Shown here one piece after another: positions 31,451 through 42,539 of a DNA stretch of 64,000 nt (positions are counted from its first letter, which is position 1; every line of letters starts with the position of its first letter). Source of the stretch: Mycoplasmataceae bacterium (GTDB lineage: Bacteria > Bacillota_I > Bacilli_A > Mycoplasmatales > Mycoplasmoidaceae); NCBI GenBank assembly GCA_031275175.1, contig JAISPD010000007.1:1-64000 (forward strand). Direction: 5' to 3'. Both the position numbers and the translations under genes were made by a program. Under the pieces are notes generated by a model. That model was not told the origin of the DNA. It worked only from the letters and a program-made list of their open reading frames with translations, and ran no database searches.

Positions 31451-33219
31451 GGTACAAATTACAAAATCTTCCTAAAAAACCAGGTGTTTATTTATGGAAA
31501 AATAAATATGATCAAATTATTTATGTAGGTAAGGCAAAAAATTTATTTAATCGCACGCATCAATATTTCAACGTTGCTAATAATGATAAAACCATGCTCT
31601 TAGTTGCTCACATAGTAGATATAGATTTTATTGTTGTACAAAACGAAATTGAATCATTAATCTTAGAAGCTAATTTAATTCGTAAATATCGTCCTAAATA
31701 CAATGTATTGCTTAAAAATGGTGCTAGTTATCCATATATTTTATTAACTTCTGAAACTCATCCCCGTTTACTATACGCCCGTGATTATCAAAAGATTAAA
31801 GGTAGTTATTATGGACCTTTTGCTACACCCAAAAGTAATCGTTACGATACATATAATCTTTTACAAAGTTTATTTCCGTTCCGTAAATGTTTTCGCCTTC
31901 CTAAAACAAAATGTCTTTACTATGACATTAATCAATGCTTAGCCCCTTGCATTAAAAATATCCCTCCGACTGCATATTTACCCTATATCCAACAGGTTGA
32001 TGATTTTTTTAAAGGTAAACCTAAAAAAATCATTGAACATTTAACTAATTTGGAAAAGCAAGCTGCTAGTAATTTAAATTATGAAGAAGCACAACGTAAT
32101 TTAAATTTAATTACCCAAATTAAAAATGTTTCTAAAGAAATGTCATTAAGCCAAACTGTTAACTTACGATCATTAGTGAATGAAGATGTCGTAGGTTATT
32201 ACATCAAAAATGATTTAATCGCAATAGTCATTTTTTCATATGTGGGTGGAAAACTTTTAACCAAACATCAACAAATTGGAGAAATTTATGATGATGTTGA
32301 AGAACTTTTAAGCAACTATTTAGTGCAATATTATTACCACACATATAATTTCCCCAAAAAATGTTATGTGAACTTAGATAAACTCACTTTAAACCAACTA
32401 ACTAAATTAATTGGTTTAGATTTTATTAAACCGTTTTCTGGTAAACATAAATTGATTTTACAAAATGCTGCTGATAATGCCAAAAACTATATGGCAACTA
32501 ACTATTTAGTTTATAAACAACATAAACAACAAACTAGTGGTGCTTTAAATGAATTAAAACAAAGACTATCAATGGATAATCTTACTCTCATTCATGTATT
32601 TGACATATCTAATTTATTTGGTAAAGATAAGGTTGGTGGGATGATTGCTTTAGAGGATGGCAATTTTTCTAAAAATTTATACCGCAAGTTCATTATCAAA
32701 AATGTTGATTCCAATTCCGATTATGCGTCAATGTATGAAGTAATTAAAAGACAGTATATGAATGTATTGCGTACACGTTTAACAAACTTACCTAACCTTA
32801 TCATTGTAGATGGCGGATTAATTCAGATGAGGGCTGCCACCAAAGCTTTGCAAGAATTAAACTTACACAAGATTATTCCGGTTATTGGTTTAGTTAAAGA
32901 TAAATTACATAAGACTAATAAAATTATCTTGCCAGATAAAAAGCAAGTCACTTTGGAGAAACATACACCAATTTATTTATATCTGCTTAGCATACAAGAA
33001 GAAGTTCACCGCTATACCATAACTTTTTTTAGACAAAGGTTTAAAGATTCAGCTTTTAAATCTTTACTTGATGAAATTCCTGGTTTAGGTAAAAAAAGTA
33101 TTGAAAAACTACTAACACATTATGATAATATTGCTAACATTAAAAACGCTTCTGTACATGAACTCTCTCAATATGTTAATGAACACGTCGCTAAATTAAT
33201 TAAGGATAAACTAGGTTAA
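31420..33219 (+). CDS. uvrC: Excinuclease ABC subunit C
   Basis: A 599-residue UvrC. The GIY-YIG nuclease domain begins PGVYLW and IIYVGKAKNL; the UVR domain near residue 205-235 reads NYEEAQRNLN; the C-terminal RNase H-like nuclease carries DISNLFGKDKVGGM and IIVDGGLIQM; a helix-hairpin-helix (IPGLGKKSIEKL) closes it. It makes both incisions in nucleotide excision repair with UvrA/UvrB, which are not in this window. The ATG at 31420 is used; a second in-frame ATG at 31432 is possible. Confidence 0.95.
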   Translation: MKYKMINQRLRYKLQNLPKKPGVYLWKNKYDQIIYVGKAKNLFNRTHQYFNVANNDKTMLLVAHIVDIDFIVVQNEIESLILEANLIRKYRPKYNVLLKNGASYPYILLTSETHPRLLYARDYQKIKGSYYGPFATPKSNRYDTYNLLQSLFPFRKCFRLPKTKCLYYDINQCLAPCIKNIPPTAYLPYIQQVDDFFKGKPKKIIEHLTNLEKQAASNLNYEEAQRNLNLITQIKNVSKEMSLSQTVNLRSLVNEDVVGYYIKNDLIAIVIFSYVGGKLLTKHQQIGEIYDDVEELLSNYLVQYYYHTYNFPKKCYVNLDKLTLNQLTKLIGLDFIKPFSGKHKLILQNAADNAKNYMATNYLVYKQHKQQTSGALNELKQRLSMDNLTLIHVFDISNLFGKDKVGGMIALEDGNFSKNLYRKFIIKNVDSNSDYASMYEVIKRQYMNVLRTRLTNLPNLIIVDGGLIQMRAATKALQELNLHKIIPVIGLVKDKLHKTNKIILPDKKQVTLEKHTPIYLYLLSIQEEVHRYTITFFRQRFKDSAFKSLLDEIPGLGKKSIEKLLTHYDNIANIKNASVHELSQYVNEHVAKLIKDKLG

Positions 33220-33221
33220 AT

Positions 33222-33698
33222 ATGCAAAAACGAATTTTAGTTATTTCTGATAGTCATGGGTCAAATAATTTGATGATGAAAATCATTGAAAAAGAAGCTG
33301 CAGACTTAGTCATCCATGCTGGAGATTATTGTACTTCTCTTTTAACCATGAAACAATATTTCCATCATTTTATAAATGGTAATAATGATTATGATTGAAA
33401 AGACATTGATTTATTTTCATATAGCGGTTATAGATTTCTTTTGATTCATGGACACCAATATTGATCTTGAAATGAAACAAAATGATATGAAAAATTAAGA
33501 GAATTTGGTGTTACAAATAAAGCAGATATCGTAATTTTTGGTCATTCTCATAAAGATTTCATCGACACCACCCATAAACCATTTCTTTTTAATCCAGGTT
33601 CCATTAGTTTACCTCGCAAAGCTTCATTTGAAAAAAGTTATGGCATCATTGAAATTGATGATAAACAAAATTTAAAATTTAAAATTAAATTTGCTTAG
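33222..33698 (+). CDS. MJ0936/YfcE-family metallophosphoesterase
   Basis: A 158-residue calcineurin-like phosphoesterase. The metal ligands read in order: SDSHG, HAGDY, NGNNDYD, LIHGHQYW and FGHSHK, and FNPGSISLPR ends the core. Members are small phosphodiesterases of uncertain physiological substrate. It starts 2 bp after uvrC and should share its transcript. TGA Trp codons are present in the middle. Confidence 0.85.
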
Positions 33699-33710
33699 AT
33701 TTCCACTTAT

Positions 33711-34316
33711 TTAATATTTATCGGCTGAACGTTTCAAAATTTTATCAATTTTCAATTGCACCCATGATATTTTCCTATCAGGAATTAACCCTAAAGCAAT
33801 TTTTAATTTTAATTTTTGAACTTTAAAAGCCGAGCGTTGTCTTTTAACATAAACATTCTTAATTCGTCTTTCAAAATAACCTTGTACACTAGTTGGCCCT
33901 TTGGTAATATCAACATAAGTAATTTTGGTTGACTTACTATTATGGCTAACAAGAATATTTCGATTAATCCGTTGTTTATTGGCAAATCATTGAATACAAA
34001 ATGATTCATGTATTTTATATTCTAATACCTTAAAAACAATGTTATTTTGTGAACGATAATATCCAGCTGTTTTAATTTCAAATAATTTGATTGATGGATT
34101 TAAATCTTGCACTAATTGTTGAATGAAAACTGGTCAAACTGGTTCGACCGTTTTTTTAATTCTAAAGCTTTTGATAATTTTATTAGTTCGTAAGCGCTCT
34201 TCTAAAACTGAAGAATATATTTTAGTGTCTAGTTTCTTGTTCTCTTCAACGAAATATTGATCTCATTTGTCAATTTCTCATTGATCGGTAACCAAATGTT
34301 CGTTTGTGATTTTCAT
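33711..34316 (-). CDS. Unknown basic protein, last gene of the PTS operon
   Basis: A 201-residue soluble protein with several Trp (three written TGA), an acidic N-terminus and a strongly basic C-terminal third (RRIKNVYVKRQR, KLKLKIALG). No signal peptide, membrane helix or known motif is visible. It begins 2 bp after the Gfo/Idh oxidoreductase and so belongs to the EIIB-EIIC-oxidoreductase operon. I do not recognise the family; the basic tail could bind nucleic acid, but that is only composition. Confidence 0.65.
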
Positions 34317-34318
34317 AT

Positions 34319-35365
34319 TTATTTTAAATTAATTACTTTTTGATCATTTACTTCATTGCTGCAATCAATAATTTTAGCAATTTGCATTGAAATTTTTGGC
34401 GTAACAATCGGGCTTGTTTTTTTATGATCTTTCATTAATTCATAAACATGTTCAATTTCTTTAACCAAGCCTTCACCAACTGTTTTAACAACCATAGTTT
34501 CTTCTTTAACTAAGTGTTGTTGATTGTCAAATCAACGATAGGAATAAGCAAAATGGGATGAATCTTTATGGTAATCTTGATGATATTTCTTAATATTGCC
34601 TCCCAAAATAATCACACCTTTAGTGCCACATATTTTAGTTGATAAATCATCCGAAAATTCATCACTACCAAAAGCTGTAGAAATAATGCCGTTTTGGTGT
34701 CGCATATTTAAGACGCTCGTGCTAATTGCACTAGTGTTGTGTTGATAATGATTATTCATAAAGGTTAAAGTTTTAACTTTACCACAAATATCTAATACTT
34801 GAAATAATTCATAAAGTGCTCCTGCACGATGGAAACCAGCAATTTTAGCATTAGAAGGAGGATTGGGAACTTTTTGGGATGTAGAAACTTTAGCATGGCT
34901 TGCAATTACATAACAAATTTTACCTAACACCTTTTCTTTAAGTAATGACTTTACTTTTACATAGATTGGTGAGAATCCAGTTTTTATCCCTTCAAAAAGT
35001 AAAACATTGTTTTGTTTAGCCAGTTTATATAACTCACTAGTTTGTGAAAAACTTGTGGTTAATGGTTTTTCACAGAACACATTGATTTTATTTTTAAGTA
35101 AAATTTTTACATATTCATAATGGTGTAAATCAGCTGTACCAACATAAACCAGGTTATAGTTTTTTTTATCTTCGATTAAATGTGTAAATGTTTGATAAAC
35201 TTTTGCAATGTGATATTTTTTTTGTTTGGTAATTGCTTTTTCTAAATGATGATTTCAAATCCCAATTAGTTTAATGTTTTTAGCACATTTGCTAGGTTTT
35301 ACATCGTTAATAAATCAATCAACTATTCTACCTGCACCAACAAAAGCAATATTCAACTTAAACAT
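34319..35365 (-). CDS. Gfo/Idh/MocA-family oxidoreductase
   Basis: A 348-residue NAD(P)-dependent oxidoreductase acting on a sugar or inositol-type substrate. IAFVGAGRI is the Rossmann loop, YVGTADLHHYEY and FCEKPLTTSF (the EKP motif) follow, and a C-terminal alpha/beta domain of normal length completes the fold. Its ATG overlaps the end of the EIIC gene by 8 bp, so translation is coupled to the PTS transporter. This suggests that it oxidises the imported phosphorylated sugar or a derivative; the sugar is not known. Confidence 0.85.
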
Positions 35366-37616
35366 TAGCAGTTGTTTCTGACAAAATATTTAATAAATCA
35401 AGATTGGTTTCCTTAATTCTTATTGAACGTTGAGAAATATTATTGTGTAAATTTGTTTTCTTGTACAACCTCCAATATTTTTGATTGATCTTCTTAACCA
35501 AATTTTTATTACGTAAAGTTAGTTTGTTTTCTATGAGATTATATCGTTGATTACGGTTTTTCTTATAATCTTCAGCCTCTTTTAATAATTTAGTCTTACG
35601 TAATTCTGCTTTATGAAGGTTTTTGCTAACAATTGAATCTTTCCGTGCTTGTTTTAAACGTAAGGATTTAATAAATTCATTACGGTTGTTAGCGATTGTA
35701 ACGACATTGTTAGCTTTTTGAATTTTAGCTTGATATTTTTCTTCAGTTTGTGTTATGTAATGATCTTTGGCGTTATAGGAATAGCGTAATTCTTTGAAAT
35801 ATAAATCTCGATCTGAAAGTTTGATTCGTTTGAAAAATAAACGATTATCTAAGAACACAAATGGTAAATAAAGTGTTAGATCAATTGCAAAGCAAATAAT
35901 TGCTGGGACTAAAGCACGTGGATCTAAAGAAGTTAATACACCTCCCAAAATCCAAGGTGTCGTTCATGGAATAGCAATGTAAGAATAATTAACAAAGTTT
36001 AGTACTTCTGGAGAAAAAATTCAAGCAACCATTAAATTAGCAATTGGGGCAATTATGAAAGGTGTAACATAAACCGGATTTAAAATTAACGGATAACCAA
36101 AAATAGTAGGTTCATTAATTTGAAATACACCAGCTGGTGTTGCATATTTAGCTATTTCTTTTAAATCGCGTCTTTTAGAAACAGCAAACGTTGCTACTAA
36201 TAATCCTAAAGTTGCCCCACTACCACCAATGTACATATAAGAATCAAAAAATGGCTTGGTAAAAATACCAAGACTACCTGTATTAACCGCATTTGGATAA
36301 CCCATACTAGTAATTAATGCTGTGTTTATTCCCAAAATCATTCATCAGATTGGTTCAAAAATTCCTGCCATGACATTAGAACCATGGACACCGAAGAATC
36401 AAAAAAACGAAACAAAGAAACAGAAAATAATTGCTAATCCCAAACCACCGCTACTAGTTGCAAAACCAATAAATCAAGAGGTGAAGAATTGATAGATAGC
36501 TTCACCTCAACCAAATGCAGATGAACCAATAGCAATGTATTGCCAATTCAAGGAAGCAACATAGTCACCTACACCACTGGCTAATGTTGGATCCCAAATT
36601 AATGTCATGCGTGCATGACTAGTGATTGAAGCTAAAGATCCAGCAAAATTAATACTTGGTGTAACATAAGCAATGGCTGTGGTTACAAAAGCATTATCAG
36701 AAGACGACAAAGTACTGATTCATCCTGCAAAATCCGCATGATTACCATTGAGTTTGTCAGCCAACGTTTTAATTAAATCCGGATTTGAAGATGCTCATTG
36801 GGTACCATCTCATGCTGAAACATCTATCCCTCAAGGTAAAACATTATTGACGCCATCTAGTGTTGCATATTGCATTGAAGTAACATTTAATCCATTAGTC
36901 ACAATCGCTGGTGCCAAAATCACTATATTCAATATAGCTAAAATACCCAAAGTAAAAACAGCTGGTAAAAATACTTGAAATGATTTACCTACTGCTGGAG
37001 GTACTGAATCAGGCAATTTTAAATTAAAAGCACGAACATTACATAATTTACAAAAAATTTCTGTGGTAATAATGGTAAAAATAATGGCAGTAATCAAACC
37101 TTTTGCATCCATAAAAAAATTAATTTGTCCCATGCAAATTAAAATGAAAGCACCGATTGATAACAAACCAGCAATAATCGGTGTTTTATTTTTTTTACTT
37201 TGAGCTAAAAAATAAGCGTATAAAAAAGCAAAATAAATCGACATCATACCAATCGTCACAGATGACATCATGGTGAAAGCGCTAGCAAAAATGGTAGAAA
37301 CTTTTCCTCAAACATTAGTAGTGTCACCCAATTTTTCACTAATTTGGGATCAAGCTAAATGTGGATTAGCTAATTTACAAATTAAACCAAAAAGGGAAAC
37401 ATAACCACTCCCATTACCACCAAAAACAATACTACTAATTAAAATACCAATACTACCAGCAATAATGAGGGGAATCATTGTACCAAAAGCATCACGAATC
37501 CCTGCAACATGTCTAGCGTTACCAAATTTTACTAACGCTGGCAACACTTTGTTTTTAACAAAAACTAATAACTTATTTGGTTTTTTTTGTTGGACAAATG
37601 TATTATTCGGCGACAT
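35358..37616 (-). CDS. PTS EIIC, lactose/cellobiose type, with a coiled-coil tail
   Basis: A 752-residue EIIC. About ten membrane segments fill residues 30-580; FQINEPTIFGYPLILNP is the lactose/cellobiose-family signature. TGA Trp codons split the frame into at least seven pieces under the standard code. After the last helix a highly charged, Lys/Arg-rich helical extension of about 150 residues (roughly 600-752, with repeated K-x-x-K/R patterns) reaches into the cytoplasm; normal family members end near the last helix at about 430-450 residues, and this one also has an enlarged central loop. EIIB lies 9 bp upstream; no EIIA gene is in the window. Confidence 0.87.
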
Positions 37617-37625
37617 TTTCGTTAA

Positions 37626-37925
37626 TTAGATATTTAAAGTTTTTTTAACAATCGCATTCGCTTCGCTGCCTTTAGCAATTGCATAAACAGCTCCAGGAAT
37701 TATGACAACTGGTTTGGAAGTTAATGATTTGACATCATTTAAAGCATAAGACACTTGAGGTCCAAGCATAATTAAATCTCAATTATTTAATTCTCCCTTA
37801 GATTCACCCATGCCTTTAGCTTCAATGTATCAATCTCAGCCATTTGTGCGAGCATCTTCTTTCATCTTTTTAACTAGCATGCTTGTACTCATACCAGCAG
37901 AACACAATAACAATATTTTTGGCAT
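37626..37925 (-). CDS. PTS EIIB, lactose/cellobiose type
   Basis: A 99-residue EIIB. The P-loop with the phosphorylated Cys8 is LLCSAGMSTSMLV, and LGPQVSYAL near the middle is the second conserved segment. It passes phosphate from an EIIA (encoded elsewhere) to the sugar carried by EIIC. First gene of the four-gene operon EIIB-EIIC-oxidoreductase-unknown; divergent from the small ABC system 45 bp away. Confidence 0.88.
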
Positions 37926-37970
37926 TGTTGTATCTCTTTCTTTATAATTTATGGTATTATATTCACAATA

Positions 37971-38678
37971 ATGAAGCAAACAAATAATTTTAAGATAGTG
38001 TTTAAACAAACGATTTCCAATACTTTTTCACAGCCATCAACTTGAATAACTTTTGCAGTGATTGTCGGCATTATGCTATTCTCTATTTTATTTTTACCGT
38101 TAATTCTTCCAACACAAGTTGGCGAGAAAGTATTACCCAATATGTTTTATTCCACTTCATTAATGATTGCACTATTTGCCGTAATCACAACAATCAACGG
38201 ATTAGACTATAACGAAATGACATTTATTTTAACGCGTCCAGTAAGTCGTAAAGTTTATTTGACTGCCAAATTTTTTGCATCATTGATTGCTAGTTCACTC
38301 GTACTCATAGTAACCATTGTACTAATATTAATTAACATATTGTATTTTCTCATTAAAGATGATTACTCCATTCCGAATGTTGAAAACTTTTCTTGACTAG
38401 TTGTGTTCATCCCCCCAATCTTAGCTTGAAATTTCGCAGTTGCTAATGCTATTTTTTTTAAATCGTTTGTTAAAAAAGATGCCTTAATAACAATCGTAGT
38501 AGTAATTGTTTGTATATTAACTTATTTTAGTTATGAAATAATTATGACAGCAATTGGAACTCAACCAAATCTCAATGTCGAATATTTAGTTGTCCCTAGT
38601 GTTGTATTTGGTGCACTCACAATTTCATTTATGTGTTCTGCTAATTCTATATTCCAAAAAATGTATGTGAGGGTCTAA
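37971..38678 (+). CDS. ABC-2-type permease, compact
   Basis: A 235-residue membrane protein with six predicted helices and no large outer domain. The loop NGLDYNEMTFILTRPVSRKVY matches the cytoplasmic loop of the two big permeases (S/R-KP-I/V-R), so it belongs to the same superfamily. It is followed after 5 bp by its ATPase. A TATTAT lies 10 nt and a TATAAT 22 nt upstream of the ATG. Substrate unknown. Confidence 0.75.
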
Positions 38679-38683
38679 TTAAT

Positions 38684-39442
38684 ATGACAACAATGTTAAA
38701 AGTTGAAAACCTATCAATTTCAATGAATGAAAAACCAATTTTAAAGAACGTTTCATTTACCATTGAAGAAGGGTCACTCTGTGCTTTCATTGGAGCTAAT
38801 GGTGCTGGCAAAACTACCACCATTAAGTCAATTGTCGGTTTATATCCCTACACTCAAGGCAAAATTACCATTAAAGGGATTGATGCTAAAAATCCCATGA
38901 GTCATTACATTTTAGGTTATGTTCCAGAAAAAGAAAATTTTCCTAAGATCAAAGTTAAACGTTTTCTAAAATGCTTGAATGAGTATTATCATTTAGATTC
39001 ACAATACATTGAAAGTATCACACAAAAGCTTTATAAATTATTCAACATAGAGAACCTAGAAAATATTCGCTTAACCAAATTATCCAGTGGTCAAAAGAAA
39101 AAGTTACTTATCATCCAAGCTTTAATTAATAAACCCAGTTTATTAATTATGGATGAACCAACAGAAAATATGGATCCCGATGCTCGCTTGGTATTTTATG
39201 ATATCGTGCAAACTTTAAAAAAATTAAAGAAAACCATTTTTATTTCTACCCATAATTTAGATGAGATCCAAAAATATGCAGATCATGTTATTGTAATTGA
39301 CAACGGTGAAATAAAATTTATTGGCGATAGTAAAGATAAAAATTTATATGCTTTATATGAAAAATATGTTGGTAAACAACAACCAACCATTAAACAAGAA
39401 GCAGTTAAAAAAATTACAGCAACAGATGTTTTTAAACTGTAG
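38684..39442 (+). CDS. ABC transporter ATP-binding protein
   Basis: A 252-residue ATPase with Walker A GANGAGKTTT, signature LSSGQKKKLL, Walker B LLIMDEP and H-loop STHNLDEI. It partners the compact permease directly upstream. It resembles the ATPase at 27.3 kb but lacks that protein's His/Lys-rich N-terminal extension and long C-terminal domain. Confidence 0.88.
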   Translation: MTTMLKVENLSISMNEKPILKNVSFTIEEGSLCAFIGANGAGKTTTIKSIVGLYPYTQGKITIKGIDAKNPMSHYILGYVPEKENFPKIKVKRFLKCLNEYYHLDSQYIESITQKLYKLFNIENLENIRLTKLSSGQKKKLLIIQALINKPSLLIMDEPTENMDPDARLVFYDIVQTLKKLKKTIFISTHNLDEIQKYADHVIVIDNGEIKFIGDSKDKNLYALYEKYVGKQQPTIKQEAVKKITATDVFKL

Positions 39443-39469
39443 ATAAGCTATAAAAAATTATTTTAAACG

Positions 39470-39700
39470 CTATTTCTTACCCTGACTTTTCATCATATTC
39501 ATGATTTGACGAATTTGTTGCTCTGATGGTTTACGTCCCATTTGTGCATACATTGCCCGAATTTGATCTTCGGTAATAGGAGGATTCTCACGCATTTGTT
39601 TTTTAAACATTTTAGTTGCAATATAAAAACCTAATAAACCTCCAACTATCAATCCAAGAACTGGTCCAAGTACTAAACCAGCTATCACTCCTCCACCCAT
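39470..39700 (-). CDS. yneF: YneF family (UPF0154) membrane protein
   Basis: A 76-residue protein with a glycine-rich N-terminal membrane helix (LVLGPVLGLIVGGLLGFYIA) and the conserved cytoplasmic tail NPPITEDQIRAMYAQMGRKPSE, the UPF0154 hallmark. Function is unknown. A good AGGAG precedes the ATG and overlaps the end of tkt, so the two genes are cotranscribed, as in several Firmicutes. Confidence 0.9.
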   Translation of the reverse strand: MGGGVIAGLVLGPVLGLIVGGLLGFYIATKMFKKQMRENPPITEDQIRAMYAQMGRKPSEQQIRQIMNMMKSQGKK

Positions 39701-39710
39701 AGTTAACTCC

Positions 39711-41687
39711 TTATTTTAAAGTTTGGTATCACTCAATAATTTTATTAGTTATTTTTTGTGGTGTCAAATCAAAAAAGTTAATTAAATCTACTGGTTTGCC
39801 AGATTTACCAAATTGATCAATCCCAATGGTTAAATCTGCATATTTATATCATGGAGCAGTTGATGCTAATTCAATACTTACAATTGGTTTATTATCCAAT
39901 ATGCTTGCTTTGTAGTTAGATCCTTGCGCTTCAAACAATTCGATCGATGGTATGGAAATCACCCTCGCTTCAATCTTATTGTTTTTAAGCAATTCACTTA
40001 CTTCAATTGCTGTTGGTACTTCACTTCCAGTAGCAATAATGTTCAGATTATGTTTATTGACTGGATGAATTACATAACCTCCCAATTTAGCTTCATTCAT
40101 ATCTGAAGGAAATTGTTTAAAGTTACCTCTTGAAGTAATAATGGTAATAGGTTTGTCAACAGATTTAATTGCGTATGACATCGCTAATTGACATTCTGTT
40201 AGATTAGCTGGTCTAAATACGTAATGATTGGGAATCAAACGTAGTGTAGGAATTTGTTCGATTGGTTGATGGGTTGGTCCATCTTCACCTACAGTAATGC
40301 TATCATGACTAAATACATTCACTGCAGGAATATGATTAATCGCTGCTAATCTAATCGCATTTTTGTTGTAATCACTAAAGGATAAAAAGGTTGAGGTAAT
40401 GGCCTTGCAACCACCATGAATGGTAATTCCGTTATTAATAGCTGCCATAGCAAATTCACGCACCCCATAATAAATGTTTTGGCCATTTTTATTCTTATCG
40501 TCAAATGCAATTGATTTTTTGTGAGTTATTAAAGTGGAGGCTGTTAAATCTGCTGCCCCCACCATGATAGTGTCGTTATTTTCTAATACCGGTTGTAATA
40601 CATCACTTAATAAATTACGAGTAGCAACTTCTGGTATAATGGTAAAATTTTTGTATCAGTTCAAATCAAAATCAAACTGATTCTTACTTAATTTAATGAA
40701 TTGATTGTACAGATTAATATCTTTACCTTCAAGTTTCTGTAAATTCATATTAAATTGTCGATGAGCTTCAATCCCTCGTTTACGAAAAATATTCATGTCT
40801 TGTTGAACACTTTGGTGAATCACAAATGGTTCAACTTTATAATTTAAATTATTGCGTAATTCTTGAATTTGGTCTTCAGTCAACGGTGTTCCGTGCACAC
40901 TATTCGTATTTTGGAAACGACTACCATAACCAATAATCGTGTTACATTCAATAACCGTTGGTTTTGAATTTAACTTTGCTTTAGCTACCGCTGCAGAAAC
41001 TGCTCAAGTGTGGTTAGCATTAGGTACTTTAATATAGTCTCAATCATATGCTTTAAATAATTTCTTAACATCATATTTGGTAGAATCGGTTACTTTTCCA
41101 TCCAACTGAATGTGATTTGAATCATATAGCATAATTAATTTGTTTAATTTTAATCTTCCTGCTAAGGCAATTGCTTCTTGAGCCACACCCTCTTCTAAAC
41201 AACCATCGCCAAATAAAACATAAGTATGGTGATTGATGAAATTAAAATATTTATTAAATTTATTGGCCAGTTTGCTTTCAGCAATCGCCATACCCACTCC
41301 CATAGCAATACCTTGGCCTAATGGGCCTGTACCAACTTCAACTCCCTGTAAAATATGATTTTCAGGATGTCCTGGGCATTTAGAATTTAATTGACGAAAT
41401 TTTTTTAAATCATCCATGCTAATTGATTTGTAACCAGCGATGAGCATCGTCGCATACAATAAAGCACTTCCGTGACCTGCTGATAAGACAAAACGATCGC
41501 GATTAAAATATGTTGGTTCTTCAATGTTGACGCATAAATGATTACGAAATAGAGCATACATGATTGGTGCAGCTCCTAAAGCTATTCCGGGGTGACCAGA
41601 TTTTGCTTTAGTAATGGCTTCTACGGCTAATAGACGAATCGTGTTAGTACTTAATTTAGAATATTTAGTGATTTGCTTTCTGAACAT
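39711..41687 (-). CDS. tkt: Transketolase
   Basis: A 658-residue thiamine-diphosphate enzyme exchanging two-carbon units between pentose and hexose phosphates. GHPGIALGAAPIMYALF is the N-terminal signature, GDGCLEEG is the TPP-binding GDG motif, and TVGEDGPTHQPIEQ with the downstream LRLIPN block are in the pyrimidine domain. Five or more TGA Trp codons split it. In this lineage it links pentoses from nucleoside salvage to glycolysis. A yneF gene follows 10 bp downstream. Confidence 0.95.
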
Positions 41688-41736
41688 TTTGATTTCCTTG
41701 ATTGGGAATTATATCAGTAACATTTTTAAACTTTCA

Positions 41737-42450
41737 TTAATCACCTTCATAATTTGTAACGATTCATTGGATATCATCATCTTGATCACAAGCATCAATA
41801 AATTTTTCTAATCGCCTTTTATCATCTAGATTTAATCCATTAATGGGGTTCTGTGGTAATAATTTAATTTCGGCATCTAATATTTCAATTTGATTCCTTT
41901 TTAAAATATCTTTAGTTTTATAAAAATCTGCTGGGACAGTTTTAATTTCAATGGCGTCAGCTTGTTCAATCACATCAATAACATTACATGGTAAAGTTAA
42001 TTCCATAATTTTATCAACATCATTATTTGCTTTTTTATAAACCGCGATGTATCCGACATTATCAAAGAAAATTTTCACACTATTAGGTTTCGCTATTTGT
42101 CCGTGTAATTTAGTTAGATAACTATTAAGATTACTAATGGTACGATTAATATTGTTGGTTAATGCACTAATTACTAGTTGCAAACCGTTGGGACCATAAC
42201 ATTCAAATTCTTTTAATTCCATTTGGTCATTTTCTTTATTTGAACCATTGATATTTCGTTCAATGGATTCACGCGACAAATTATTTTGTAATGCTTTATC
42301 TACGGCTGCTTTTAAACGCGGATTGGCTTCAATATTTGGCCCACCAACTTTAACAGCAGCTTTAATTTCACGTGCTAATTTTTGTCATAATTTTGCTTGT
42401 AATTGTTGTCTACGATTGGTTTGATTAGCAACTAAATGTTTACGTGGCAT
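41737..42450 (-). CDS. yebC: YebC/PmpR-family transcriptional regulator or translation factor
   Basis: A 237-residue YebC-family protein. The N-terminal pattern AKLWQKLAREIKAAVKVGGPN and ERNINGSN are recognisable, although the usual MAGHSKW start has diverged to MPRKHLVANQT. ECYGPNGLQLVI matches the conserved E-x-YGPxG block. Family members were described as DNA-binding regulators, and recent work on YebC2 proteins points to relief of ribosome stalling at prolines; which applies here cannot be read. TGA Trp codons occur near both ends. Confidence 0.87.
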
Positions 42451-42539
42451 GCTTGAATTATATAAATGATTTCTTTAGAAACTATAAAGATCAATTAAGT
42501 TATTTCGTTAGCATTTGGTATGCCCGTTTGCTGTCAAAT

